NCBI GenBank assembly: GCA_030562195.1
Contig: CM060199.1
Location: forward strand, 15,396,338 to 15,460,337
DNA from: Nipponacmea schrenckii
Lineage: Eukaryota; Mollusca; Gastropoda; Lottiidae
Direction: 5' to 3'
Length of the DNA stretch: 64,000 nt
The notes beneath the pieces are model-generated. The model had not been told where the DNA came from. It searched no databases and saw only the letters and a list, made by a program, of their open reading frames with translations. The position numbers and the translations under genes were made by a program. This document shows, in pieces, positions 28,501-40,800 of the stretch (position 1 is its first letter; every line of letters begins with the position of its first letter).

Positions 28501-31500
28501 TTTTAGTCTAAATGATGATACACTATCCCCCTTTAAGATTAAAAAAAAAATAATTCAATCGAACAACTTATTGAAACACTGATCTAAGTATCTATACTAT
28601 ACTTACTGGTGGTAACTGAGTGGTTCCTGTCAGTCTACTGTATTGTTTAAATACATCACGTGGTGTTGGACCCAATAATAAAAATAAATCTATAACACCA
28701 CTTTCACTGAACCAATGTGTATCTGTCTGAGGTATCTCATTATTACCTTTTACAAAATCTGCTATATGGGAAAATACTGACTGAAAATATAAACCATGGT
28801 CATTACTGTGTTAGACATAAAACTTAGACAATCTACATCAAAATAATTACTTTTAGGAATGTGTTTTAATTACAAATTTAAATTCATATCAAAAATTATA
28901 ACCAAGTTTTAACCTGGAAATCTGGAAAAAAATTCATTCAAAGCTGAGTTATATTTAAGTGATAAACCTGGAAAATACTGATTGATTTAAACATATTAAG
29001 ATACCAGTCTTTAATAAGATAGCTTGCCAGGCAAGGTAACATACCCCCACTGGCAGCATTGATTTTGAAAAATAAATTGAGCAATGACTCAAAAACATTC
29101 ACTAAATGGATATTGAAGTCAAGGGCAAAAACTCAAAAACTGTTCATGGAAAATCGTCAAATTAAAACTTGACCACCATCTTATCTATTTCAATACTCAT
29201 ACCAATATGACGCAATATTACGAAGTCAAGGGCAATAAATCAAAAACCATTCATTAAAAAAGATGGAAATTCAAACTTGACTAATATCTTATCTATTCTG
29301 ATGCTTACACCAAGTTCCATCAAAATCTTTTGAAAATTAAAGGGATAATAGGCGTTAGAACGAACATAAAAATTTAAGTTCACTCAAATTTGGACAATAA
29401 CAGTATATATCCATCTGTGGGCTTACCTGGTGTCATACCTATACATCAAAATCCCTCTAAAATCCGATAAAATCCCAAAAATAAAGTAGTTAATCATAAA
29501 ACGCCTGAGCCATCCATCAAGCGATTTTCAAATCATGTAAATATAAAGGGAAGTAACATGTGGGTTTTCACGCGTCCTTGACCCCTACTGTTGAATTGCA
29601 CAATAATGTTTTAGCGTTGATTTACCAGACGCTTTTATTCTCAAACTGAATGGAATTGTCACTGGCTCACTTTTTTTAAAAATTCCGAATATATTTTTAT
29701 TGTGGCTTTTTAAAATTTGGTAAAGTGTGGGATGCATACTTATTTAACTAATAGTCAATATTAAACACAAATATAAGCCGTAGGACGAGTGTATTCTAAC
29801 GCCTATTATCCCTTTAAAGCTTCTTATTGAAACCACAATAGAATCTTGATGCAATTTCACGAAGTCAAGGGCAATTAACTTAAACAGTTCATTGAAAAAC
29901 TGTCAAATTCAAACTTGACTGAGGTCTAATCAATTCCAATGCTCACACCAAGTTTCATGAAAATCCTCTGAAAATTTGAGGATTTATTGCATCAAAACTA
30001 AAATTTTGACAAGATTTACTACGTCAAGGGCAATAACTCAAAAACTGTTCATCAAAAAATTGCCAAATTCAAACTCAACTGTTGTCTTATCAATTCCAAT
30101 GCTCACACCAAGTTTCATCCAAATCCATTGAAAATTGTAGCTTCTATTTTGTCTACAACAAATATAGAGGCAGGGGCAATAACTCCAAAACTGTTTATTG
30201 CAAAATCATCCAAATCGAACTTGACTGCCGTCTTATCAATTCCAATGCTCATACCAAGTTTCATTAAAATCCATAGATAATTGTAGCTTCTATAGTGTCT
30301 ACAGAAAATGTTGACAAACCGACAGACCGGGGCAACGACAATTTACGTCCACATATTCATGTGGGCGTATAAAAATCTGTTCATTCGATAATTTCCATAC
30401 ATGCATACCAAGTTTCATTAAGATTGGATAAAAACTTTAGCCTCTATCTTGAATACAACCCAAATTTGAAGCGTTTTTACTAAGTCAAGGGCAATAACTC
30501 AAAATCCGTTCATTCGATATTTCCATTTTTGAACTTGACTGAGATCTGATCAATACATACATGTATACCAAGATTCATTAAGATCGGATAAAAACTGTAG
30601 CATCTATCATGGATACAACCCAAATTTGACGCATTTTTACTAAGTCAAGGGCAATAACTCAAAATCCGTTGATTGGATAATTTCCATTTTCGAACTTGAC
30701 CGAGATATCATCAATATATACATGTATACCAAGTTTCATTAAGATTGGATAAAACTATAGTCTCTATTGTGGATACAACCCAAATTTGACGCGTTTTTAC
30801 TAAGTCAAGTGCAATAACTCAAAAACCGTTAATGCGATAATTTCCATTTTCGAACTTGACCGAGATATCATCAATATATACATATATACCAAGTTTCATT
30901 AAGATCGGATAAAAACTGTAGCCTCTATCGTGGATACAACAAATGTGGACGGACCGCCGGACGGACCGCCGGAAGGACCAACGGACGGACCAACGGACGG
31001 ACCGCATGACGGACGGAGGGACATGCGACGGCAATATACGTCCACATTTCCATGTGGGCATATAAAAATGAATAAGATAAGAACAATTGGTGAAAAAACT
31101 TAATAAACCACTTGATTATTTACCTTATCTGCTGTATTAGAAGTAATATCTATCCACATTTCTGCTGCATTGTGCCAGAATATACCAACTGTTCTGTCTT
31201 CACTATAAACACACATATAGTATATAAAACAACTTAATCCTTAGAACACTTCCAAAATGAACAGTGAATGAAGTTTTAAGTCCTACTCTTCTGCACCTAA
31301 TGAGTTAATGAAGTTGGGCAATGCCATGCAGGATGCAATGAGGGAAACTTTGCCACGACAGCATCCCACCCACAACAAGACGCTTTTTTCTATGTAAGAT
31401 CCTCCGACCTGCATAACTGACAGTGGGAAACCTGGTTGAAAAAAACTGAAAGTTTGTCTCGACCTTTGCAGATTTTGAACCCTGGACCCTCATGTTAACA

Positions 31501-34500
31501 AACAAGCATACAACTCACTGAGCCACCGCGGCTCCACAAATATTCTTGGCAGTAGAATGTATATTCTCTTAATATCATCATCAAAGTAATCAGAGAAAGA
31601 TAGGATCGCATCAGCAAATTGAATAAAGATGCAACAGGCAATTGTACTTACTTGTGAGCATACATAAGAGGTACAGATCCATATAAAGCCATAGGATTAT
31701 ATAAATCATATTCAAATACATCTAAATTAAATAATCTGTAGGGGTCTGTAGATCTACAATAATACAAGAGCACACTCAATGTTTGACCTGTTCACCACTC
31801 AAACAGGTCATGGCCATGCAACTATGTCCCTGCCAACCATTTTACCAAGGGAGCTTATACAACAACAATGTTGATAGCATATAGAGTTGCTTATAGATTG
31901 TTTCTTCAATTTTAGAAATCACTAGGTCTACATTTTGCTTATTTTGTAATATTAATCAGCAATGGCAGATGTGACACCAGGAAGATAATGCTTACACAAA
32001 TGACACAACTTTTTATATATATACTACCCCAATGTTTTTTCAATGTACTGCCATGTATGTGGCTTTTAGAGGCACTGGCCCTAAAAAGCAAGGACAATAA
32101 TTCATCACTCGGTCAGACAAGTTCATAATTAATGAATCGTCTTACTTGGTTGATTTAAGAGCCATGGTATCGGCATGTTCAGGAATACCATAAACATTAT
32201 CAAAACCTGGAAATGATATATCAATTCCAACTGATGATGGCCCTGAAAGAAACAAAGATAAAAACTTTCATTTGCAGCATTACGTAAAGGCATTTATGAA
32301 TACATAATATGACTACATTTAGTAGAATGTTGTTTATCATATTGTGGTTAATTTTGAAGGTCATTTTATCATAAATGTCCTCTTTACAGCCCATATACAA
32401 AGCGTAGTTAAGTGACTATTTCAGGAGAGTTTTTCTTGGTCCCGAATTTCTTTAGAAATTGACAGAGGAACTTCTGGAACTAAATGTCACAATATTTGTG
32501 CAAAAACATTATCAAAATAAATCTCAATTTTGTGGTACAATTAGGGAACTACACTTAGTCTAGTTTTTAAACATAATTTGGCTACAGTAGATCATTCTTA
32601 CCATCTAGTTTTCATAACAATAAATGCAAAGATCACATGAAAACTTGAAATATTGGTGTAGCTTAGTTTTGGACAGGAAAATATAAAGAGAGCTTGCCAG
32701 ATGCAGCATTGAATTTGAATAAAAACTTGAAAGTACAGTAACAATAACCACAATGAAATATTCAACCCTCAGTCATAAGACTTCTTTTCTAGTGTGATAA
32801 ATGTACAATATACCTTTCAGTCAAAAGTCAAGAATTGTACCTTCTAACAAGGCATCTTCAATAGGGGTCATTTTTAGGTTATAATAAACAATTTCATTAA
32901 GTTTTTTACTCTTAAAATAAAACAAAAAAGATCAATATCTATGTAATGAAGCTGTTGAATTGTATCAATGTTTTTCTTATTGATCACTTTCAACATCTGT
33001 TTCTCTTACAACTAGACAATAAAATATTAAAAAACAATCATAATTTTTATTATAGTTCAATCCAAGTGATGTTTAACATGCACAGATCTATCTAATTCAT
33101 TTCCTTCCGACCAACATCAAATCAAATGTTCATTATTAAACTGTTCGGAGAAATATTGGTAAATTCAAAAACTTGAAAAATTAGAAACGCTGTCGAGAAT
33201 ATTGATTTCAAAGGAAATATGCTTCATTAATTTCAGTGAGACTTATCAGAGATAGATAACATCAGCAAATTTATTTAAATTTAAAGTTAAGTTCATGCAA
33301 GTAAATAATATTGTACTGTTTATACACTATAGAATAGGACAAACATAACTATATCTATAACAGCGCAAGTTTTAAATCATTGGCCAAGTTTTAGCATCAA
33401 TTATTCCCTCTTGGAGTGAATCAAAGTTTCCAAAAGCAACAAGTCAAGACAGTTCTTTGATACCAGTAATCACAATGTTGTGAAAAAGACAAAACACTCA
33501 CCATGTGGTTTGGAATCTGTAAAAGTTTTAAATGTTTCTTCCCACATTCCTGTTTCATCTTCTTTTTTCTCTTCTTCAACTTTCTCTTCCTGATAAAAGT
33601 TATTTAAAGCATCAAAGATTAAGTCGACACTGGGCTTTGTTTTGAAATTTTTATATAGAAAAATTTGGAAATTCTATGTATTCAAAAAATTCCTATACCG
33701 GTAGCTAATTTAGGTGTACTGCAATCTGGTCAAAATACAGATCTGGGAGTCCTATTCTTATAAACATTAATCTGATTGGAAAATGATATTGAATTTAGTT
33801 TTTGACTAATTCAATAAGATGATTGGGACAAAAATATGGTCGAGTCATTCAAGATTCTACAGTACATAAGTGTCATGAAATACTAGTGGACAATGGATAG
33901 GCCAAAATTCCATACATTTTGAGTATTGATGTATAAATTAAGGATTAGATTAAATTAAATTAAACATTACTTGCTTTTTGTACAATTGATTTTGTAAATT
34001 TGTACAGTTCTGACACCATGTAAGTCCATTGATGAATATAATATTATAATTAACTCAAATTTTATCACATCTTACTAAGTGGAATTTAGTAAAGGTGAGA
34101 TAGGTGGCTCACTCGATGCTTACGGAAACAATTCCCATGAGAAAACATGGAATTTGCTCGTTGCCAACTAGATTTTACCTGATTTTCTCCAGCTTCTTGA
34201 GGTTTAGCTTCTTCACCATTCTCATCTTGGGCAGTATCATCTGGAGGGTTTGCTTCTCTGAAAGGTTTTGTAATCCATGAAAATATTGATGAGCCAAAAG
34301 ATCCCAACCAACTCCTATAATTTTAACAATAATACTCCTCAAAATCGCAAAATTTTCATTTCTTGCAAGCTATTTTAAAACGCATAAATAAGCTTTAAAA
34401 TATCCTCAAAGAAATTGTTCTAAAAAGAAGTTCGAAATGGATGCAAGAGAATATTTGATAAAATTTGTAACAAATGAGAGTTGGTTAAGAAAGGTAGTTC

Positions 34501-36940
34501 AGAATTAGGACATTATTGAAAAGGAGAGTTTTATATAAAATACCTACTGCAAAAGCAAAAAAAAAAATTTATCAACCTGTTAAACTAATGAAAAAAAGTC
34601 AGTTTTTCCTTAAGTTTAAAGTTAGGTCATTATGCCCAGGCGCACAAAAAAGGCCACAAAAGTCAAATGTGACTGTCACTGCACGCACATTCCGTAAAAA
34701 TCTCACTAAAGAAAACTATTGCGGTCTGTTTGACTTGGATACTTACGGTTTGATCCTCATTTGCTCATATTTAAGTAGTCCCTGTGAATTGAGACTCATG
34801 ACTGGTGTTTCATCAGTGTAAGCATCTATTCGAAATGGTGATAAAGATAATAGTAGTTTATGATTGGACATTTTTATTACCAATTTATCTTTATCTTTTC
34901 CAGCAAAATTTATTCTGCAATGAAAATATCACATCCAAATGTTGAAAATTGACATTTATCACAATAGGCATACATATATTTGGATGTAGATTGTGCCTTA
35001 AATGTAGACTTAATTGGGTCAACAGGGTACACTTTTTTCACTTGAAAATTTCTATTTCTTTAGAAGGACTAAGAAACAAGAAGAATTGTTTCTTCTAGAG
35101 TGTTTATGAACTTATAACAGTGGCAATAACTCATTAAATATGCTTGATCTTTCTGATTTTCGACTGGGTTTATCCTTGGTTGACTACAATACTCACACCA
35201 AGGTGCATAAAGTATTCTGCTTTCTAGAGTGTTTACATGATAAAAATTGAGCACATTTTCAAGAAAAAGGGCAATAAGTCATAAGCATATTTCTAATTTT
35301 CAATAAGGTTCATCCTTGGGTGACTACAAACACTCGCAACAAGTTTCATCAAAGTCTGTTCAGGAGTGTGCCTTCTGGAGTGTTTACGAGTATTTGTGGA
35401 AGAAAAGACTAAAGAGCATGGATGAATTTGTACTAACTTTTGTTGAGCAGGTTCTTCTTTTAAAGAATCTCCCACAGGAATTTCATATCTTTCTTTTATT
35501 GGATTTAATTCAGTCATTTTGATTCTGAACATATCGTCTTGTAGACCAAAAATTTGTAATAAAAATCTGACATTATTGTCTTTATTAAGTAATTGTATGT
35601 CTATAGTATTACTGGTTATTTTTAAGGAATCTTCTAAAGCTACATATGGTGATTGTGCTGGTTGGTAGGATCTTTGACGTCTGAAAATGAGAAGTGAATA
35701 TATCATTTTTGAAAAATGGACCAGTGCAAGACTGCTATTATACATAACTTAAAGTGATTGTTCTGAACTATTAATGTGTATTGGCGACATCAATAGCATC
35801 AATTTGAAACCACAATCTGTGGTTATTGCCATTGCACTTAAACTAACAGTTGTATTAGGTCGGTAACTCATTATTTCAGATATCATTTGCATCTTTTACA
35901 ATACCCATAACATAGAATTTGCATTCTTTGACCCCAACTTTAGACCTTTAGGAGACAATGTACATTGTCCACCTGTAGTGCATACATAAGCAAAAATTAT
36001 ATCTTAATTCCTATGTGGCAGTCACTAACTCAGACCTTAAGCAATTTCACTTACTTGCAAAAGCTGCTCTGTTCACATGTTTTAAAGTTGTCACGCTGAA
36101 CAGCATAAACTTGACTTATAAAATAACTTAGTAATATCAAACACTTGGTCAAAGACATTATCGATAGGCTGGAATTTAAAATAATAAAAAAATGGTTTTG
36201 GGTTACATTTTAGTTACCATAACACAAGTTAATCTTTTTCTTAAGTTTAGTCTTTTTTGGATTATATTAATGAGTTACTATCAGTCTAACTTCACTAATG
36301 AAAGTCATATCCATAAATTTAAACCAATGCCTGCATTTTCTGGCTCACATTTCTACAAAAGCGGATCTAAACCATTGACACTACACCCCATGAATAATCA
36401 TTATGTTTTAGCACAAAACTTCCAAGTTTGTGGTAATATAGGCCTACTGACATTGCTAACAGCTAAGTATAATACCCCCACAATGTTTACTTCAAAGTTT
36501 TATTACAAAGCCTACTTAATTAAATGAATCATGAAAAGAAATGAATTCTAGCCATAATGCTTTAAAATACAAATCACCTTTTATCATTAAATCTACAAAA
36601 ACAAAAATTCTGATCCAAGGATCTGATGACTGTTCAACTGACTGATCAAGTACTTATCAAATCATCATTTTGTTCCACAATGTCTAATTCAGTTTTGTCT
36701 CGACCAACCAGAGCTCACCACGCCAAAATGTCAACGTGCAGCGACCAATACTATTGTTTACTATTATATAAACCGGTTTTTTTCATTCAAATAAGACTGC
36801 AATCCAGTGGATTTGGACATTAGCTTAAACAAATGAATTTGCACGAAAATTTTCGTAGAGAGATAATTACTATAAAGCCTGTCATTCAAATTTACTGCAT
36901 TTTTTACTTACGCAAATGCACACTGAGTGGACATCGCCAT
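19559..36940 (-). CDS. GANAB: neutral alpha-glucosidase AB (ER glucosidase II alpha subunit), complete
   Basis: The 23 coding exons in transcript order: 36912-36940, 36055-36168, 35438-35680, 34747-34914, 34179-34314, 33502-33589, 32146-32242, 31652-31753, 31124-31202, 28607-28780, 28242-28303, 27993-28070, 27414-27616, 26901-27124, 26396-26492, 26018-26178, 25435-25684, 25074-25150, 24640-24714, 24107-24220, 23652-23761, 20284-20387, 19559-19671. All phases join, giving 965 residues (human about 944). The start ATG at 36940 has an in-frame TAA directly upstream. It opens a hydrophobic signal peptide ending near [11 protein letters not shown]. Then come the N-terminal domain (VYGIPEHAD), an acidic linker (33502-34314), and the GH31 barrel with [13 protein letters not shown] (nucleophile Asp, 26901-27124) and AVWTGDN (acid/base Asp, 26018-26178). 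HAHLD and the C-terminal beta domains follow. By family it removes the two inner glucoses from N-glycans in the ER together with the beta subunit (PRKCSH). As in orthologues there is no KDEL-type end. Introns carry many repeats. Confidence 0.97.
19930..20043 (+). mobile_element. SINE tail fragment
   Basis: Contains GATTGGTCAAATACCAGCTGG and ACCTTTGTTGTTATGCTTGT, matching the tail of the 4412 SINE, in the last GANAB intron (23 coding exons counted). A short duplication (CCAACCCAAAGAGATTGG) precedes it. Confidence 0.6.
20571..22718. mobile_element. hairpin-ended element with about twelve 160-bp tandem units
   Basis: It lies in the GANAB intron between exons 23652-23761 and 20284-20387. The left end TATACGCCCACATGAAATGG with GCGTATA folds on itself. 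The right end GTGGGCGTATATTACC is followed by the near-palindrome CTTGCCTGGCAAG. Between them the box GTAAACACTCTA recurs at about 20640, 20787, 20949, 21110, 21270, 21432, 21597, 21758, 21918, 22080, 22231 and 22398, a spacing near 160 bp. Each unit also carries GATGAACCCTATTGAAAATC and TATTGCCCTTGTT. There is no open reading frame. The layout (unique ends plus tandem ~160-bp core) resembles non-autonomous pearl/HINE-type elements of molluscs; that assignment is an inference. Confidence 0.75.
24384..24490 (-). mobile_element. fragment of the second SINE family
   Basis: CATGCAGTGTGCAATTGGG and TTTGCCAGGAAATC parallel the far end of the copy at 31303. TTACAATTTCCAACCATCAAGG parallels the block near 4775. 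Located in the GANAB intron between exons 24640-24714 and 24107-24220. Confidence 0.5.
26237..26343 (-). mobile_element. SINE tail fragment, minus strand
   Basis: Reverse complement of the core and tail of the 4412 SINE: ACCAGCTGGTCGTTGGCC and CCATTTACAGAGGTG are recognisable. It lies between GANAB exons 26396-26492 and 26018-26178. Confidence 0.65.
29018..31068. mobile_element. hairpin-ended tandem-core element, inverted relative to the 20571 copy
   Basis: It starts AGATAGCTTGCCAGGCAAGG, then a diverged ACATACCCCCACTGGCAGC. It ends ATACGTCCACATTTCC then ATGTGGGCATATAAAAA. This is the same end pair as the 20571-22718 element, in opposite orientation. The core units here carry AGTCAAGGGCAATAACTCAA and CCAAGTTTCATTAAGATCGG and differ in between from the units of the other copy. 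An internal end at about 30331-30367 (ACGTCCACATATTCATGTGG) suggests two elements joined. Near 30950-31020 a short GGACGGACC-type simple repeat occurs. It sits in the GANAB intron between exons 31124-31202 and 28607-28780 and contains a nested MITE (29341-29813). Confidence 0.75.
29341..29813. mobile_element. TTAA-flanked MITE nested in the 29018 element
   Basis: Perfect 20-bp terminal inverted repeats AGGGATAATAGGCGTTAGAA at both ends, each flanked by TTAA (29337-29340 and 29814-29817). A TTAA target duplication with AGGG-type ends is the pattern of piggyBac-like non-autonomous elements (family knowledge; no transposase is present here). A related copy lies at about 56780-57219. Confidence 0.88.
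31303..31535 (-). mobile_element. second tRNA-derived SINE family, minus strand
   Basis: On the minus strand it begins GGAGCCGCGGTGGCTCAGTG (tRNA-like head) with a B-box-like GGGTTCAAAATC. The body has TTTCCCACTGTCAGTTATGC and ATCTTACATAG, as in the copy at 4716-4994. It lies in the GANAB intron between exons 31652-31753 and 31124-31202. Confidence 0.75.
32688..32870. mobile_element. truncated end of a hairpin/tandem-core element
   Basis: AGAGAGCTTGCCAGATGCAGCATTG matches the AGCTTGCCAGG...GGCAGCATT end of the 29018 element with a deletion in the middle. A diverged partial unit follows (CAAGAATTGTACCTTCTAA). In a GANAB intron. Confidence 0.55.
35085..35395. repeat. two diverged ~160-bp units of the tandem-core family
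   Basis: The reverse complement of the GTAAACACTCTA box (TAGAGTGTTTA) recurs at about 35096 and 35223, with a diverged TGGAGTGTTTACG at 35377. Conserved AGGTTCATCCTTGGGTGA and GGGCAATAA blocks are also present. It lies within 50 bp of the donor site of GANAB exon 35438-35680. Confidence 0.65.
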
Positions 36941-37865
36941 TTATTTGCAACGGCGTCTGAAAATTGTTTCGTATAAATTCTTCTTGTAAATGGTAAACTT
37001 GCCATGTCTAAGCTTTAAAAATTTACATTTATTTTTTTCAAATCAAATAAGATTAAATGCTAGTCACAAAACATAAATATACATTCTAATGTTTACGTAT
37101 TGTTTAGTTTCGTAATTTTGCGACTGGTAGATCAAGACTAAACAGGTGCCCGTAGTCTTGATTGTCAAGTAGTCATATTCACAGTATTCTAGCAATGTTA
37201 CAGTTCTGTGTGGGTCTTTTTTAGTTGTGGTTTTAGAACATGGAATGCTAAACTGAGCATTCTTATGAAAAAAACTGTTCAGAATAGATCAGTCCAGGCA
37301 TAAATAGTCGCTAGGCGTAAAAATAAAAAATATATTTCGTTCACTGTTTAAATGTTAGATATGTACGCAACTGTTATGTAGTTGTTTACATCCGTTGTTA
37401 AAGAGACTTCAAAAATAATACACCTTGTATCAATAATTAACTTGTCGGGTAAATAATGTCGTCACACATTAATTAAATTTATGTAACTGTTTTTTATTGG
37501 AATATGGCTTGTTCTGGTTCCGACTCTGTTCATATTTCAAGTTAGTAATAATTTATAATTTTTTTTTTTTATTAATTTATTTTATGTCAAATTCATTCAA
37601 AAAGATAATACATATAGTTCTTGGCATTAACCATTTATATTCTAATTTCTATAATACGATGAATATAGTTTTTTGCTTATTCTTGCTCTCAAAATAATAG
37701 TAGAAATATTATGTAGAATATTTTACCTTTCATATATGTAATTATTGTAAATTGTTTTCTAGGAAAATCCCTAAAGATAAAAGGCTTAAAATATATAAGT
37801 GGAAAAAAAATCACCTGCAATATGTTTTCAGCTATTGCAAGTAATATTTTTTTTTATTTTTTCAG
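36941..37865. promoter_or_regulatory. head-to-head intergenic region (candidate divergent promoter)
   Basis: GANAB starts at 36940 on the minus strand. The first recognised exon of the PH gene starts at 37866 on the plus strand. No coding exon for the PH gene could be placed here: every plus-strand ATG I checked runs into a stop without a usable phase-1 donor. The region is AT-rich with no clear TATA or CpG feature. A shared promoter is inferred from layout only. Confidence 0.35.
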
Positions 37866-40800
37866 ATAATGTTCCACGAATAAAAACAGGATATTTAAAA
37901 AGATATAACAGTAAGTACTAAGACAATAGAATATAGGGCCTATAATTTGAACAGCTCTTGTTTGCATATTGGCAAATTTTCGGGGTTTGCTTGCTTCTAA
38001 TATGTAGTTAATAAAATGCAGATAATTCTGGACATATGATATTGAAAGCTTAACTTGCGACAGATTTAAAGAGAGGTTTCAATTTTTTTATTTTACTGTG
38101 CTATAATAATAATAATAATACTAATAATAAACTCTTTATTTTACATGGGTCAGAATTAGGCCCAATACACAAGGATATGGTCCTGTCCCACATTCAGCCC
38201 ATGGGGCAATACATTGGGAAAAAAAAAAAAAAAATTGAAAATAAATAATATCTCAATATACAATTCGTCTAAAAATACAAAAAATTCACAAGTACATGTG
38301 CATCAAATGGACAGATCTATGTTCCGGCGATCAAGCACATGACCACAAAATAAATATACAATACTCCACATACAATTTGTTTTAAAATACACAAGTTCAT
38401 GTGCATGAAATGGACAGATTTTCAACATACAATTTGTTTATAAAATGGATATAATATATAGTTCCCACAGCCATGCACCAAGCAGCCGAAAAAAAACCAA
38501 AAAACACACAACACTCAAATGCACAACCCGTCGGAAACACACAAGCACACGTGCATAAAACGGACAAACCTACCCCCAAGCACACGACGGCAAAAATCAC
38601 ATATTATTTCAACGTACAATTTGTTTTAAAGTACACAAGTACATGTGTAAAAAATGGACAGATTTATCTTCCAGCCAAACCATATATCATTTAATATATG
38701 TAATTGAGCTATTATATGAGGTTTAATGTCAAAAAAAGAAAACCGTGAAAAACATATGATAAATATGATTTAACCAAATATGCATACAAACTGTAATTTC
38801 ATGTCATGTAACGTTTTAAACGGCCATAAATATATATAAGTAATTATGTTGCTTTTTTGTTTGATATATTTTTTTAACTCTATTACAATTATATCTTTTT
38901 TTTTTAAATTGGTTTAATAGTAGAAAGAAAAAGTACCAATTACCATTAGTTTCAATACTTTTTCAACTAATCTTTCTGTCTTTCTTTTAACAGAGGGATT
39001 TTTCTCATCAGGTTGGAAACAAGAATATTTGGTTTTATATCAGGACAGTACATTAGCTTGGTACGAAGATCAGGGTAGCTATGAGCCAAAAGGTGGAGTC
39101 AAATTAAAAGTAAGAGTCTAATGCAATAATGTATAATACAAGCTGGTCTTGAGTATGGAAAAATCCCACCTCCATAGAAATAAGAACCTAAAATCGAGGA
39201 AGGTTGCAAATGTACAATTCAATCAAATTGTTGCATGCTTATAATTCCTTGATATTATAAAGATGCCAAGGGTAGTTTTTTGTTTCTATTTATGTCCATC
39301 TCTATAGTCTATATAACTATAATTTACAATGCTTTAAACTGTAAAGCCTAACGCAATCATACCTTAATCTCAGAAATGGGAATTTTTTGCTAAGCTTATC
39401 AGTAAGAGTGTTTACAACTCACTGTGGAAATCCATGTCCATGATCAGACTGAAATGACTCTGACTTTGACTCCTACAGGTTTTGATTTAGGTTATCTATA
39501 AAGGAATAAATCGCATCAATATAAATTTGTCATATTTGTTTTTCAGAATGTGTGTAAGTTTTTAGCTGTTGGAGCCTACAGTCAGAATGTTCCCAACAGA
39601 CCAGATCTCCCACCAGGAGGAAGGATAACTAATATAATAGCCTTCCCTATCAAACCAGATAAAAAAGCTCAAGTTATTTGGATTTTATGTGCTGATCAAA
39701 ATGAACTGAAGTAAGTTGTTTACTTTTCATATCAGACGTACAAGGATCCACTGAACTGTTATTTCTGAAACAATAGTTTTGTGGCTCGAATAGGTAGTTT
39801 TGGACAGGTTCAATGATTAGGTAACAATTCAACTGGATATGTCTATTCCTTTCATGCCCATTTTTTTCTTCTCCTACATTTTTTTCGGCCCATATTGATT
39901 CTGAAACTGTATGTGTTAGTCTTGTCCACTGGATTCACCAAAATATGTTTGATTTATGAGGACGTATATGGTGGACAAAAATTGGTAATAAACTCTTCAT
40001 TGTGCATTGTTTAACACCTGAATTTCAAATTTATTTCTTATTGATGAAACTTGCATCTTGCAAGACTGTAAATAGTGTCCTCTATTTGATACCCCTAAAC
40101 CTTAAGGGAATCCTCACATATGTGGTATGGTTGTTGAGTTTATTTGGTAAATCAGAATAGTTATATTTTCTAGTCAAATATTTTCAGCCTTGGTATCTAA
40201 GGAACTAATGAATGTTTATATTGAAATATTTAAAAAAAGAATGTATACAGACTGAGATGTTGTTAAATGTAAATAAATATGAAGAAATATTTCTTTGTTA
40301 TGTTGTAATCTTACGTGACTTAATTTTATTTTCAGCAATGATATTTGGGTTATTATCAATGTCAACATAAAATTTCAAACTTTGAACTCATGCAAATAAT
40401 CCTATAGCTTGGTGCAATAATGTATATATTTAGTTAGCATTGCATAGTTGATTTGTTTATCTATTCCATTGTCAGTACAGGCAGTAGTTTTTGTATTGTG
40501 AACTTTTTCATTTTGAAAACACAATATTTTACCAATATCTTTTTATCCAAAAACTCTTTCCACTTATGACATAAATATTTAAAAAAATTAAGTATAATCA
40601 ATGTTCGCATACATATATTTTACAGTGTTGTTTCTATTTTGACTACTTATATTTTCTTATTTGTGCTGATTATTCCTTTTTTTTTAGTTCATGGATGAAA
40701 GACATTACTAGTACAGTAAGTGTTTTATTTTCATTTGATCAATGATGCTTTCAAGCTCTCTAAAGGGAGATAATTATTATTAAGTTCATTTGTGTCTTAA

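Noticed and set aside
34516..34821. A 101-codon plus-strand frame
   Set aside because: It overlaps GANAB exon 34747-34914 on the opposite strand and is otherwise intronic; a shadow frame.
36192..36527. A 111-codon plus-strand frame in the first GANAB intron as the missing PH-gene start
   Set aside because: Its frame has no donor that would supply the single G needed before 37866, and its sequence looks random.
36156..36940. A possible upstream ORF whose stop overlaps the GANAB ATG at 36158
   Set aside because: Recounting the spliced junction (36912 to 36168) puts the ATG at 36940 in frame with 36158. It is the true start exon, with an in-frame TAA just before it, not a uORF.
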